A DNA stretch of 64,000 bases from Acidobacteriota bacterium (lineage in GTDB: Bacteria; Acidobacteriota; Terriglobia; Bryobacterales; Bryobacteraceae): NCBI GenBank assembly GCA_026394075.1, contig JAPKYX010000216.1:23934-87933 (forward strand), given 5' to 3'. The position numbers and the translations under genes were made by a program. Shown here one piece after another: positions 34,345 to 42,357 of the stretch; the stretch's first letter is position 1, and the number at the start of each line of letters is the position of its first letter. The notes under the pieces were generated by a model. That model was not told the DNA's origin, did not search any database, and saw only the letters and a list, made by a program, of their open reading frames with translations.

Positions 34345-35319
34345 TCAGCGCGAGTGGGTTTTCAGCCGCCGCTCCAGGTAGTCCACAAACCGGGCGGTGG
34401 GGTCAAAGCCCACCACGTTCACCGCATCCGTAACGAAGTTAGACAGCGCATTGATGTCGTAATAGGCGATCTCGCCCGTCCGCTCATCCACCAGATACTC
34501 GATGCCGCCGACATCCAGCTTCGCCGCCCGTGCCAGCGCCAGTGCGCCTTCAATCGCGGCCGCTGGCGGGTGCTCGGCTTCGATGCGGAGCTTCTTCTTG
34601 CCGGGTGCTTCCACCGGGCAGGCGCTCATGTCCACCGGCGGCGGAGGCGGAGCGTCGTCCACCTGGCAGATATCGGCCGGGCAGAGGTTGAAGCTCGAAA
34701 GATCGGGCCAGATGCGGATGGCGTAGAGGAACTGGTTGTCCAGGATCTCGACGCGCACAATCGATTGATCACGGGCGGTGAGAAACTCCTGCACCAGCGC
34801 GGTGCCATCGACGCCAAAATCAAACGTCGCGGCGGCCAGTTGCTCCATCGAGTCAAAGCGCACAATGCCCGCGCCGCTACCGCCCACGTTGGGTTTGAAG
34901 ACGATAGGGAAGCGCAGTCCCTGGGCGGCCTCCACCACTCGGGCGGCGCTGTTGACGACCCGAGCTTTCGGATAACCCACGCCGCAGCGCCGGAACAGGT
35001 CCAGCTGCAAAGCCTTCGAGATCTCCACCGCATAGGCGGGGGTGCCGTTCACCACGGGAACGCCAGTCTCCTCCAGATGCCGCAGGTAGTCGCGGACGGT
35101 GAAGATGCCATTGCCGTGTCCCCGCCGGTGCGAGGAAGGGCTCATGCGGTTCACCACCAGGCTGTGGCCGACCGGCTGCTCCGGGTCGTAGACAAAATCG
35201 GCGGCCGGAAGCGGGGCCCAGGGCAGTCCGCGGCGGTCCAGTTCGCTAAACAGCAGGTTGAACCACTCGGGATGCTCGTACAGAATGCCGATCGACGGAG
35301 ATGCGGGAGGCGCGCTCAT
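34345..35319 (-). CDS. ATP-grasp family ligase (RimK-like)
   Basis: A 324-residue protein. The pre-ATP-grasp region (residues 1-110) is followed by the ATP-grasp core: FPIVFKPNVGGSGAGIVRF near residues 137-155 (glycine-rich lid), ALVQEFLTA and a metal-ligand region GGIEYLVDERTGEIAYYDINALSNF near 270-295 (E and D/N ligands). The family ligates a carboxylate to an amine or thiol. A proline-rich insertion (DDAPPPPPVDMSACP) interrupts the domain near 220. It overlaps the 2Fe-2S protein gene by 4 bp and is its likely partner. Substrate unknown. Confidence 0.82.
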   Translation of the reverse strand: MSAPPASPSIGILYEHPEWFNLLFSELDRRGLPWAPLPAADFVYDPEQPVGHSLVVNRMSPSSHRRGHGNGIFTVRDYLRHLEETGVPVVNGTPAYAVEISKALQLDLFRRCGVGYPKARVVNSAARVVEAAQGLRFPIVFKPNVGGSGAGIVRFDSMEQLAAATFDFGVDGTALVQEFLTARDQSIVRVEILDNQFLYAIRIWPDLSSFNLCPADICQVDDAPPPPPVDMSACPVEAPGKKKLRIEAEHPPAAAIEGALALARAAKLDVGGIEYLVDERTGEIAYYDINALSNFVTDAVNVVGFDPTARFVDYLERRLKTHSR

Positions 35320-36299
35320 AAAGTGATTGTGGCATCCTCGCCCGCCCGCTCGCGGCGGCTCCGTCCCCAGACGGCATTCCAGGGTGGAATCACAATGCTG
35401 ACGCTGCCGAAAGCCTGGGCCTGGCAGGCGAGGCGGAGCAATGGGCGAGATGACTCAGTGTCCAGGCCCGGAGCGTCAAAGTACCCAAAATAGTCCATCC
35501 GCTGGCGCTCAAACGGCGTGATCTCCGACAGTTTCTCCTGTCCGCCCAGGACTCCCACCCAGCAAGTACCGCAAGCCCCCGACCGGCAATCCACCGGGAT
35601 GATGCCCATGCCCTCGTAGCAGCGTGGGTCGCGTAAGTGGTGTGGCCGCTTGTCAAGTTCCGCAGCGGTGGTGATGTGTTGCGACGGAATCAGGGGGAAC
35701 CAGCCATCGGCGGTCTGCTCTTCGCAGATCACCCGGGGTGTCGAGCGCTTCCCGCGCAGCCGTTCCCCCAGCGAGGGGGCAAAATCAGAGGCCCGCGAGC
35801 GGAGCACCTGGTCGGCGGGGTGACCACGGGCGGTCACTCGGTTGGTCACCGCCTTGGCTGCTTCGGCGTTGGCGGGCGATTCCCAGCCGTCCCAGCCCGT
35901 CTGCCGCAGCGTCATCAGACCGATGGCCGCCATCGCCAGTGAGAACTCCGCTGGCGCTTGGCTGGCCTGGGCTACCGCTTCGACGGTCTCCCGCAAGTCA
36001 GTGCCCCCTCTGGCGGTGCCAATAGCGGCCTTCACCACCGCCCAGTAGCGGTGGCCGTAAAGGAACTCGTGGGAAGTATCCACCTGATCAAGCAGGCGGT
36101 AGGCGCCATTCACCTGGTAAAACTTTTCAAACTGCGGGCGTGACGCGGGGTTCTGCGCCAATGCGTGCCAGGGGAGCGGCCACAGTCCAAACCAGATGCG
36201 CAGCGCGTCGCGGTCCACGGCGTGCGTGCGCGGCAGCAGTTGCCGGATAACGTCCGGCCACTGGCCGTCCTGTTGCTGGAGTGAATCGAATAGGTTCAT
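35316..36299 (-). CDS. 2Fe-2S ferredoxin-domain protein with novel N-terminal helical domain
   Basis: A 327-residue protein. Residues 1-185 are helical and unrecognised (DSLQQQDGQWPDVIRQLLPR onward). Residues 205-320 are a plant-type 2Fe-2S domain with CRSGACGTC near residue 254 and the fourth Cys in LLRLACQAQ near 302. The gene is coupled (4-bp overlap) to an ATP-grasp ligase, a pairing I do not recognise from a characterised pathway. An electron donor for a modification step is possible. ATG 36299 is chosen because upstream in-frame codons belong to the divergent promoter region. Confidence 0.75.
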   Translation of the reverse strand: MNLFDSLQQQDGQWPDVIRQLLPRTHAVDRDALRIWFGLWPLPWHALAQNPASRPQFEKFYQVNGAYRLLDQVDTSHEFLYGHRYWAVVKAAIGTARGGTDLRETVEAVAQASQAPAEFSLAMAAIGLMTLRQTGWDGWESPANAEAAKAVTNRVTARGHPADQVLRSRASDFAPSLGERLRGKRSTPRVICEEQTADGWFPLIPSQHITTAAELDKRPHHLRDPRCYEGMGIIPVDCRSGACGTCWVGVLGGQEKLSEITPFERQRMDYFGYFDAPGLDTESSRPLLRLACQAQAFGSVSIVIPPWNAVWGRSRRERAGEDATITL

Positions 36300-36431
36300 A
36301 CGGGGCAAGCACTTGGATGCTTCTGCGACACCCGGGGATGCGCCGTTGGGATGATGCTCCTTGACAGCAGGCCGTCGATTCTCATAGATTCGCGGAGGGG
36401 CACATTTCAGCCCCACCCTGGTCCCCAAAAC

Positions 36432-37268
36432 GTGAAAATTCCCTCAAGCGGCATCATTCCCCCCCTCGTCACGCCCCTGGCCTCGCCGGGTTCGCTGGAT
36501 TATGCGGGCCTCGAAAATGTGGCCGGGCGGGCCATCGCCGCCGGTGTTACGGGCTTGTTCGTGCTGGGCACCACGGGCGAAGCACCCAGCCTGCCGATGC
36601 GGCTGAAAAGGGAACTGGTGCAGCGCACCATGGCGGTGACGGCGGGACGCCTGCCGGTGCTGGTGGGATTGCTGGAAGCCTGCGTCGAGGATTCCCTGGA
36701 ACTGGCCGAGTTCGCCGCCGCCCAGGGCGCCACCGGCCTGGTGCTGACTCCGCCGTTTTACTTTCCGATGACGCAGTCGCAGCTGATCAGCTATGAGCCG
36801 GAAACCATCGCCCACCTGTGTCAGATGCCGCAGGTGTGTGGCGCGAAAGATTCCGGCGGCGATCTGGAACGCTTTGCCCGCACCCGCGCGCTGGTGCCCA
36901 GCCTGCCGCTGCTGTGGGGTCCGGAAGAACGGTTGCTCGATGCCATGGACTTGGGTGCCGATGGCGGCGTCACTGGTGGGGCCAATCTCTTCCCTGAACT
37001 TTACGTGGGTCTTTACCGGGCCCTCGAGGCGGGTGACCGCGAACGGGCGACGGCACTGAATGCGGTGGTGCAGTTGGTCAGCGAGCAGATATACTCCGCC
37101 TCCTATGGCGGCCCCAGTTTCCTGCTAGGCATGAAGTGCGCGTTGCAGGCACTGGGCCTGGCCAGCGGCCTGCCGGCTGAGCCGTTGACTGCTCTCGACG
37201 ACGCAACGCAGGCACGCATTCAGGCCGCCTTGCCGGCACTCACGGCGCAATTGGCCGCTGTGCTCTAA
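36432..37268 (+). CDS. DapA/dihydrodipicolinate synthase family protein with missing active-site segment
   Basis: A 278-residue (beta/alpha)8 aldolase of the DHDPS/NAL family starting with GTG at 36432 (VKIPSSGIIPPLVTPL). The Thr motif GTTGEAPSLP is near residues 48-57, and the Schiff-base lysine in CGAKDSGGDL near 142. Between PPFYFPMTQSQLI and YEPETIAHL about 25 residues expected in the family are absent, including the Y-N-x-P segment with the catalytic tyrosine (Tyr133 in E. coli DapA). The reading frame is intact. The product is probably inactive as a classical aldolase or has altered chemistry. It lies 157 bp upstream of the electron-transfer cluster. Confidence 0.82.
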   Translation: MKIPSSGIIPPLVTPLASPGSLDYAGLENVAGRAIAAGVTGLFVLGTTGEAPSLPMRLKRELVQRTMAVTAGRLPVLVGLLEACVEDSLELAEFAAAQGATGLVLTPPFYFPMTQSQLISYEPETIAHLCQMPQVCGAKDSGGDLERFARTRALVPSLPLLWGPEERLLDAMDLGADGGVTGGANLFPELYVGLYRALEAGDRERATALNAVVQLVSEQIYSASYGGPSFLLGMKCALQALGLASGLPAEPLTALDDATQARIQAALPALTAQLAAVL

Positions 37269-37303
37269 ATTGCACACCCCCGGCCTATCTGGGTGAAATG
37301 GCT

Positions 37304-37357
37304 CAGCGTCGTCTTGCGCTGCGGAATATGCCCCGGGCCGCTTATCGCAAGACGCTG
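37304..37357 (+). promoter_or_regulatory. Long stem-loop between the DapA-like gene and the cytochrome cluster
   Basis: CAGCGTC-GTC-TTGCG (37304-37318) pairs with CGCAAGACGCTG (37346-37357) with a three-base bulge, continued by GCGG/CCGC (37321-37324 and 37337-37340). No T-run follows, so it is not a standard terminator. It may end the DapA-like transcript or structure the leader of the cytochrome operon. Confidence 0.5.
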
Positions 37358-37382
37358 ATTCGACAGATCGTCTGATTGGCCC

Positions 37383-37423
37383 TTGAATTGCTCTCGATTG
37401 GTGCGACTTTGTCTCGCCAATTC
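37383..37423 (+). promoter_or_regulatory. Mutually exclusive inverted repeats abutting the NapC-like start
   Basis: GAATTG (37385-37390) can pair with CAATTC (37418-37423), while ATTGG (37397-37401) can pair with CCAAT (37417-37421). The two partners overlap, so only one stem forms at a time. The start codon at 37426 follows directly and no Shine-Dalgarno is apparent. The ATTGGTGCGA/TCTCGCCAAT pair (8 of 10 symmetric) could equally be a repressor site. Confidence 0.4.
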
Positions 37424-37425
37424 GA

Positions 37426-38862
37426 ATGAACAGATTCCTTGACCGGCCAATCCTCGCCCTGCTCACCAGCCACTGGTTGTCGATGCTCGGGTCGGGCTTG
37501 GTGACCACGGCGGCCATCTCCTGGCTGCTGGTGCTGCCCCTGCAAATGCGCGGCCACGTCGAAAACCCCTACATGGGGATTCTCCTCTTTGTCGCTCTGC
37601 CAATTCTGTTTGTGGCCGGTTTGCTACTGATTCCGGTGGGTGTTCTGTTGGACCGGCGGCGCGTGAGGCGTGGCGTCGCCGCCGCGCAGGACCGGCCCGC
37701 CGTGATGCGGCGCGTGGCCACATTTCTGGCGATCACCACGATTGCCAACGTGATCATCGCCTCCCAACTCACCTACCGGGCGGTGGAGCACATGGAGACG
37801 GCGCAATTCTGTGGCCAGACCTGCCATGTGATGGCTCCTGAACTGGCCTCCTACCAGAATTCTCCGCATTCCCGTGTGGCGTGCGTCTCCTGCCATGTCG
37901 CGCCCGGCGCCAGCGGTTGGTTTGCCGCCAAGGCGGCGGGAGTCCGGCAATTGAGCGCTGTTGCGTTGAACAACCACCCCCGCCCCATCGCGTCCGCCAT
38001 TGAGTCCGGCATGCTGGTGCCTGACTCAGAGACCTGTGAGCGGTGCCATTGGCCGCAGGGTTCAGGGAGTGTGAAGTTTAGCGTCATCCCCAACTTTGGC
38101 GACGATGAAGCCAATACCGCCACCCAGACCGTGCTGATGATGATGGTCGGTGGGTCAAAGGCCGCACGGGGGATCCACGGTGCGCATTTTGGCCCTGGGG
38201 TCAGTGTCCGTTACGCGGCCTTGGACCCCAAGCGCCAAACCATCCCCTGGGTGGAGTACACCAACGCAGAGAGCAATGACCGCCGCACGTATGTGTCGGC
38301 TGACGTCAAGGCCGACCAATTGGCCGCCGCACCGCGCTTCCAGATGCAATGCGTCGATTGTCATAACCGGCCCACGCACCGGTTCGAACTGCCGGAGCGG
38401 GCGGTGAACCGTGCCATGGCCACAGGCGATCTGTCACCCGGATTACCGTTCCTGAAGAAACAGGCGGTGGAGCTATTGCGCAAAGAGTACGCCTCGGCCG
38501 ACGAGGCGGGCCGGCGCATCCCGGAAGCGCTGACGGCCTTTTACGAAACCAAGTATCCGCAAGTGGCGGGCACCCAGCGGAAGGCCGTGACGGACGCGGG
38601 CAAGCAGTTGGCCGCCATTTATCAACGGAATGTCTTCCCGGACTTAAAAGTCACCTGGGGAACCTATGTGAATAATCTCGGGCATACCGATTCGCCAGGC
38701 TGCTTCCGCTGCCATGACGATGCCCACGTGGCCGCCAATCAAGCCACCATCAAGCAGGATTGTGCCAGTTGCCACGAACTGCTGGCGGTGGAAGAGTCCA
38801 CGCCAGAGATCTTAAAGACATTGGGGCTGGCGGGTAAAATCGCGCAGTTGCAAAAGCGGTAA
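37426..38862 (+). CDS. Inner-membrane multihaem cytochrome c, NapC/NirT family (ImcH-like)
   Basis: A 478-residue cytochrome with three N-terminal membrane helices (about residues 8-36, 48-72 and 96-116) and a periplasmic haem domain. Haem motifs: C-GQT-CH at 129 (a CX3CH), CVSCH 153, CERCH 204, CVDCH 309, CFRCH 426, CASCH 446. The first pair (FCGQTCHVMAPE, then CVSCHVAPG) matches the NapC/NirT/CymA quinol-oxidising module. Three helices and extra C-terminal haems recall Geobacter ImcH, which passes electrons from menaquinol toward the surface. The ATG is the only start after the upstream in-frame stop. It is the first gene of the six-gene cluster; its role as quinol oxidase is inferred. Confidence 0.88.
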   Translation: MNRFLDRPILALLTSHWLSMLGSGLVTTAAISWLLVLPLQMRGHVENPYMGILLFVALPILFVAGLLLIPVGVLLDRRRVRRGVAAAQDRPAVMRRVATFLAITTIANVIIASQLTYRAVEHMETAQFCGQTCHVMAPELASYQNSPHSRVACVSCHVAPGASGWFAAKAAGVRQLSAVALNNHPRPIASAIESGMLVPDSETCERCHWPQGSGSVKFSVIPNFGDDEANTATQTVLMMMVGGSKAARGIHGAHFGPGVSVRYAALDPKRQTIPWVEYTNAESNDRRTYVSADVKADQLAAAPRFQMQCVDCHNRPTHRFELPERAVNRAMATGDLSPGLPFLKKQAVELLRKEYASADEAGRRIPEALTAFYETKYPQVAGTQRKAVTDAGKQLAAIYQRNVFPDLKVTWGTYVNNLGHTDSPGCFRCHDDAHVAANQATIKQDCASCHELLAVEESTPEILKTLGLAGKIAQLQKR

Positions 38863-38889
38863 ACCACCCAATTCGGGTGGTCTGATTTT
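38863..38889 (+). terminator. Intra-cluster hairpin terminator or attenuator
   Basis: ACCACCC (38863-38869) and GGGTGGT (38875-38881) form a seven-base stem with loop AATTC, followed by CTGATTTT. It starts at the stop of the NapC-like gene and precedes the monohaem cytochrome, so it could reduce read-through or stabilise the upstream mRNA 3' end. Confidence 0.6.
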
Positions 38890-38919
38890 GGCTGGAACTT
38901 AAAGGAGAACGGGAACCAA

Positions 38920-39231
38920 ATGAGAACACTGATCACAGCGGTAGTGGGCACGGCGCTGGGCGCGGCCCTGGTGCTGGCGGCCGACGCGGCGGCGGGAAAG
39001 GCAACATACGACAAGAGTTGCAAGTCCTGCCACGGTGCCGATGGCACGGCCAATGCGGCGATCGCCAAGGGCCTGAAGGTGGAAATGAAGGCCCTGGGCA
39101 GCAAGGAAGTCCAGGCCAAAAGCGACGCCGACATCAAGAAAGTGATCGTCGATGGTCAGGGCAAGATGAAAGGCTACAAAATTGCTAACCCAGATGACGT
39201 CGTAGCCCATGTCCGGTCTTTGAAGAAGTAA
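38920..39231 (+). CDS. Small monohaem cytochrome c, periplasmic
   Basis: A 103-residue protein with a signal peptide (TLITAVVGTALGAALVLA) and one class I cytochrome c domain. The haem site CKSCH is at residues 35-39 within YDKSCKSCHGADGTAN. The distal Met is probably in QGKMKGYK near 85. AAAGGAG lies upstream of ATG 38920 with a rather long 12-base spacer. Between the inner-membrane NapC-like protein and the outer-membrane modules, it is the likely soluble electron shuttle of the periplasm. Confidence 0.9.
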   Translation: MRTLITAVVGTALGAALVLAADAAAGKATYDKSCKSCHGADGTANAAIAKGLKVEMKALGSKEVQAKSDADIKKVIVDGQGKMKGYKIANPDDVVAHVRSLKK

Positions 39232-39302
39232 TCAGGATCGGCTGGGTCTGGTTTCCGGAGCTGCCCGAAGCAGTAATCCGGACTTGAGTGGGGGAGGGTA
39301 AC

Positions 39303-41420
39303 GTGAAGCGAATCCAATGGCCGAAGGCGAAGTGGGCGGCAGCGGCAATTCTGCTGGGAGCAGCGGCGACGCTGGTCAGTCAGACTCCGAGTCCGTTTGC
39401 GCCCAATGAGGTTGCCGCCTATCTGGACCCGAACGTCGTAAACTTCGTTCGTCCGGGACTGGTGATCAAGGTGGAATCGGCCGAAGTGGCCACCGACGGC
39501 ACCATCAGTGCTGTCGTGAATATCTCTGACCCTCGTGGGTTGGGGCTGGACCGGCTGGGTGTTAACACGCCGGGCCCAGTTTCCTTGAGCTTTGTGGCCG
39601 CGTATCTCCCCCGCGGCCAGGCTCAGTACGTCTCCTACACCACCCGCCAGGCGACCGGCGCGGTGAGCGGCACCGTGACCCAGGCCGCATCTGATTCCGG
39701 TGGGGTCTATACCCAGTTGTCCGATGGCAAGTACCGCTACCGCTTCAACACCAAGGCTCCGGCCACCCATGACCGCAACGTCACGCACACCATCGGCGTC
39801 TACGGCAACCGCAACCTAACCGAGTTTGGGCTGCCGACCAACTATGCCAGCAACACTTTCAACTTCGTCCCCACCGGCGCCCCGGTGGCCGCTGTCCGTG
39901 ATGTGATCCGGACCGAGAGCTGCAACCGCTGCCATGACCAGTTGAGCTTCCACGGTGGCTCCCGTCGCGGCATGGAGACGTGCGTGTTGTGCCACACGCC
40001 CCAGACCTCTGACCCGGATACGGGCAACACGATGGATCTGCCGGTCCTGGTTCACAAGCTCCATATGGGTAAGGATCTGCCCAGCGTCAAGGCGGGCAAG
40101 CCGTACCAGGTGATTGGCAATGGCGGGGCGATCTCTGATTGGTCAACGGTTGGGTTCCCGGCCCGGGCTCAGCGTTGCGAAGTCTGCCATGAGCAGGATA
40201 CGCCCGCCGTCCAGAAAGCCACCTACCTGGCCGCGCCCACGCGCGCCTCGTGTGGTTCCTGCCACGACGACGTCAACTTCGCCACGGGGCAAGGGCACGT
40301 CGCGGGTCCCCAACCGACCGATAATCTTTGCGCCACCTGCCACATCCCGCAAGGAGAGATCGACTTTGATTCCTCCATTAAGGGAGCCCACGTTGTACCC
40401 ACCGAATCGGCGATGCTTAGCGGTATCAACTTCGCCATCACCCGGGTGACCAACACCGGTGCCGGGCAGAAGCCGGTGGTTACCTTCACCGTGAAGGACA
40501 ACAAAGGCGCGGCCGTGCCCCTGAACCGGCTGGGCAGTCTCTCGATGGTGCTGGCGGGCCCCACCACCGACTACGGTTACACCAAGTTCGGAGCCGACGT
40601 CTCGACGCCCGGCTATGTGTCGGAGAATGCTATCAACTCGCCCTGCAGCACCGACGGCACGTGCATCTACACCTTTGTCCACGCCGTGCCGGAAGGGGCC
40701 AAGGGCACTTTCGCCATCGGCATGGAAGGCCGGCGCACCGAAGTGCTGTTGGCGGGTACCACCAGTCAGCGCTCGGTTCAGTATGGCGGCAAGAACAAGG
40801 TGGCCTACTTTGCGGTCGACAACTCCCGCGTCGAACCCCGGCGGACGGTGGTGAGGACTGAGAACTGCAACAGCTGCCACGAGTCGCTCTCGCTCCACGG
40901 CGAGAATCGCAACCAGGTGGAGATGTGCGTACTGTGCCACAACCCCTCGCAGACCGATTCCTCCCGGAGGCCGGCGGCGACGGTGTTGGCGGAGCGGGCC
41001 AAGCCCAACCAGTCAGTGAACTTCAACGTGATGGTGCACAAGATCCACACCGGTGAAGAACTGAAGGCGGCCGGCCGCGGCTACACGGTGATTGGCTTCG
41101 GCGGGTCGGTGAACGACTTCACCGAAGTCCGCTATCCGGCCTTCTCACCCAACGGACGCCCCGGCGACAAGCGCAATTGCGCGATGTGCCACGTGGCCAA
41201 TAGCCACGAGAACCTGACCCGGATGGTTCACGATGTGATCGATCCGCAGGGCTTGATCAATCCGGTGAAGCCGGTCACGGCCGCCTGCACCGGTTGCCAC
41301 ATCACGACGGCGGCGGCTTCGCACGCTCTCAACAACACCTCGTCGCTCGGCGAAAGCTGCCTCACCTGCCATAAAGCGGGTGCGGAATTCTCGGTCGCCA
41401 AAGAGCATGCCCAGTATTAG
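39303..41420 (+). CDS. mtrC: OmcA/MtrC family decahaem c-type cytochrome
   Basis: A 705-residue exported decahaem cytochrome. The ten CXXCH motifs fall in two pentahaem groups, at residues 207, 227, 292, 317, 343 and at 522, 542, 626, 662, 686. Each group follows a beta-rich domain (about 35-200 and 365-510), exactly the I-II-III-IV architecture of MtrC/OmcA, the terminal reductases on the Shewanella cell surface. GTG 39303 has GGGGAGGG upstream; signal peptide AAAAILLGAAATLVSQ. Unlike Shewanella MtrC there is no cysteine before residue 207, hence no lipidation site, so anchoring must differ. The 3' end overlaps the mtrA-like gene by 14 bp. Function by homology: extracellular electron transfer. 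Confidence 0.92.
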   Translation: MKRIQWPKAKWAAAAILLGAAATLVSQTPSPFAPNEVAAYLDPNVVNFVRPGLVIKVESAEVATDGTISAVVNISDPRGLGLDRLGVNTPGPVSLSFVAAYLPRGQAQYVSYTTRQATGAVSGTVTQAASDSGGVYTQLSDGKYRYRFNTKAPATHDRNVTHTIGVYGNRNLTEFGLPTNYASNTFNFVPTGAPVAAVRDVIRTESCNRCHDQLSFHGGSRRGMETCVLCHTPQTSDPDTGNTMDLPVLVHKLHMGKDLPSVKAGKPYQVIGNGGAISDWSTVGFPARAQRCEVCHEQDTPAVQKATYLAAPTRASCGSCHDDVNFATGQGHVAGPQPTDNLCATCHIPQGEIDFDSSIKGAHVVPTESAMLSGINFAITRVTNTGAGQKPVVTFTVKDNKGAAVPLNRLGSLSMVLAGPTTDYGYTKFGADVSTPGYVSENAINSPCSTDGTCIYTFVHAVPEGAKGTFAIGMEGRRTEVLLAGTTSQRSVQYGGKNKVAYFAVDNSRVEPRRTVVRTENCNSCHESLSLHGENRNQVEMCVLCHNPSQTDSSRRPAATVLAERAKPNQSVNFNVMVHKIHTGEELKAAGRGYTVIGFGGSVNDFTEVRYPAFSPNGRPGDKRNCAMCHVANSHENLTRMVHDVIDPQGLINPVKPVTAACTGCHITTAAASHALNNTSSLGESCLTCHKAGAEFSVAKEHAQY

Positions 41421-42357
41421 GCGCAGTCTCCTCACATTCGTGATCGCGGTCGGTGCCGGGGCGGGGCAGAAGCCCGCTCCCGCACCGGCTCCAGCGGCGG
41501 CACCCGTGGAGAAGCCCACGCTGGTCGGGTCTGAGACTTGCCAGGCCTGCCACGAAGACATCTACACCGCATTTCAGAAGAGCCGTCACCAGAGTGTCGA
41601 GACGGACAAGAAGCGTGGCTGGGCCGGCAATGGTTGCGAATCCTGCCACGGCCCGGCCAGTAAGCACGTCGAAACGGCCTCGGCTGACGACATCCGGAAT
41701 CCGCTGAAGCTGACGGCAGGCGCGGCGGACAAGGGCTGCCTCACCTGCCACCTGAATCAGCCCACCCACTCCGGACGGCTGCAGGGCGGACATGCCCGCA
41801 GTCAGGTGGCGTGTACGACCTGCCATTCGGTTCACAAGCCGGAGCCGGAAGCTCTACGAGCCAAGAAAACGGCCACCATCAACACCCAATGCGCCAGCTG
41901 TCACCAGGGCGTCTGGGCACAGTTCGCCCGGCCGCATTCGCACCAGTTGAAGCAAGGGGCGATGTCGTGCACGGACTGCCACAACCCTCACGGCAATCAG
42001 TTGGCCAAGCAGATGCGGACGTTTGCCTCCAATGAGCCGGGTTGCTTGGGTTGCCACACCAACACTCGCGGACCCTTCACTTTTGAGCACGCCCCCATGC
42101 GGCAGACCGGTTGCGCCACTTGCCATGAAGTCCATGGCTCGGCCAATCCACGGATGTTAACCCGCCACGAAGTGCGCTTCGTCTGTCTGGAATGCCATGC
42201 CAACGTAGGCTCGCTGACCAGCAGTGCTCCGGTGAACTCCGGGGCGGGCGTGGTGCCGCCGTCGTTCCACGATCTGCGGTCCACCCGCTTCCAGAACTGT
42301 ACGCTCTGCCACCAGAAGATCCATGGCAGCCACGCGGATCGGAACTTCATGCGATGA
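41407..42357 (+). CDS. mtrA: DmsE/MtrA family decahaem cytochrome
   Basis: A 316-residue exported cytochrome with ten CXXCH motifs spaced from residue 45 (CQACH) to residue 298 (CTLCH); intermediate ones are CESCH, CLTCH, CTTCH, CASCH, CTDCH, CLGCH, CATCH and CLECH. The motifs are followed by the family phrases CHSVHKP, CHNPHGN and CHEVHGS. Length matches MtrA (about 330). In Shewanella MtrA threads through the MtrB barrel as a haem wire across the outer membrane. A Pro/Ala-rich linker follows the signal peptide. The start overlaps the mtrC-like gene by 14 bp and the stop overlaps the mtrB-like start (ATGA), consistent with equimolar production of the complex. Confidence 0.93.
   Translation: MPSIRRSLLTFVIAVGAGAGQKPAPAPAPAAAPVEKPTLVGSETCQACHEDIYTAFQKSRHQSVETDKKRGWAGNGCESCHGPASKHVETASADDIRNPLKLTAGAADKGCLTCHLNQPTHSGRLQGGHARSQVACTTCHSVHKPEPEALRAKKTATINTQCASCHQGVWAQFARPHSHQLKQGAMSCTDCHNPHGNQLAKQMRTFASNEPGCLGCHTNTRGPFTFEHAPMRQTGCATCHEVHGSANPRMLTRHEVRFVCLECHANVGSLTSSAPVNSGAGVVPPSFHDLRSTRFQNCTLCHQKIHGSHADRNFMR

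Noticed and set aside
36351..36431. ATG 36351 as start of the DapA-like gene
   Set aside because: Adds 27 residues that do not resemble the family and overlap the divergent promoter region; GTG 36432 starts exactly at the first barrel strand.
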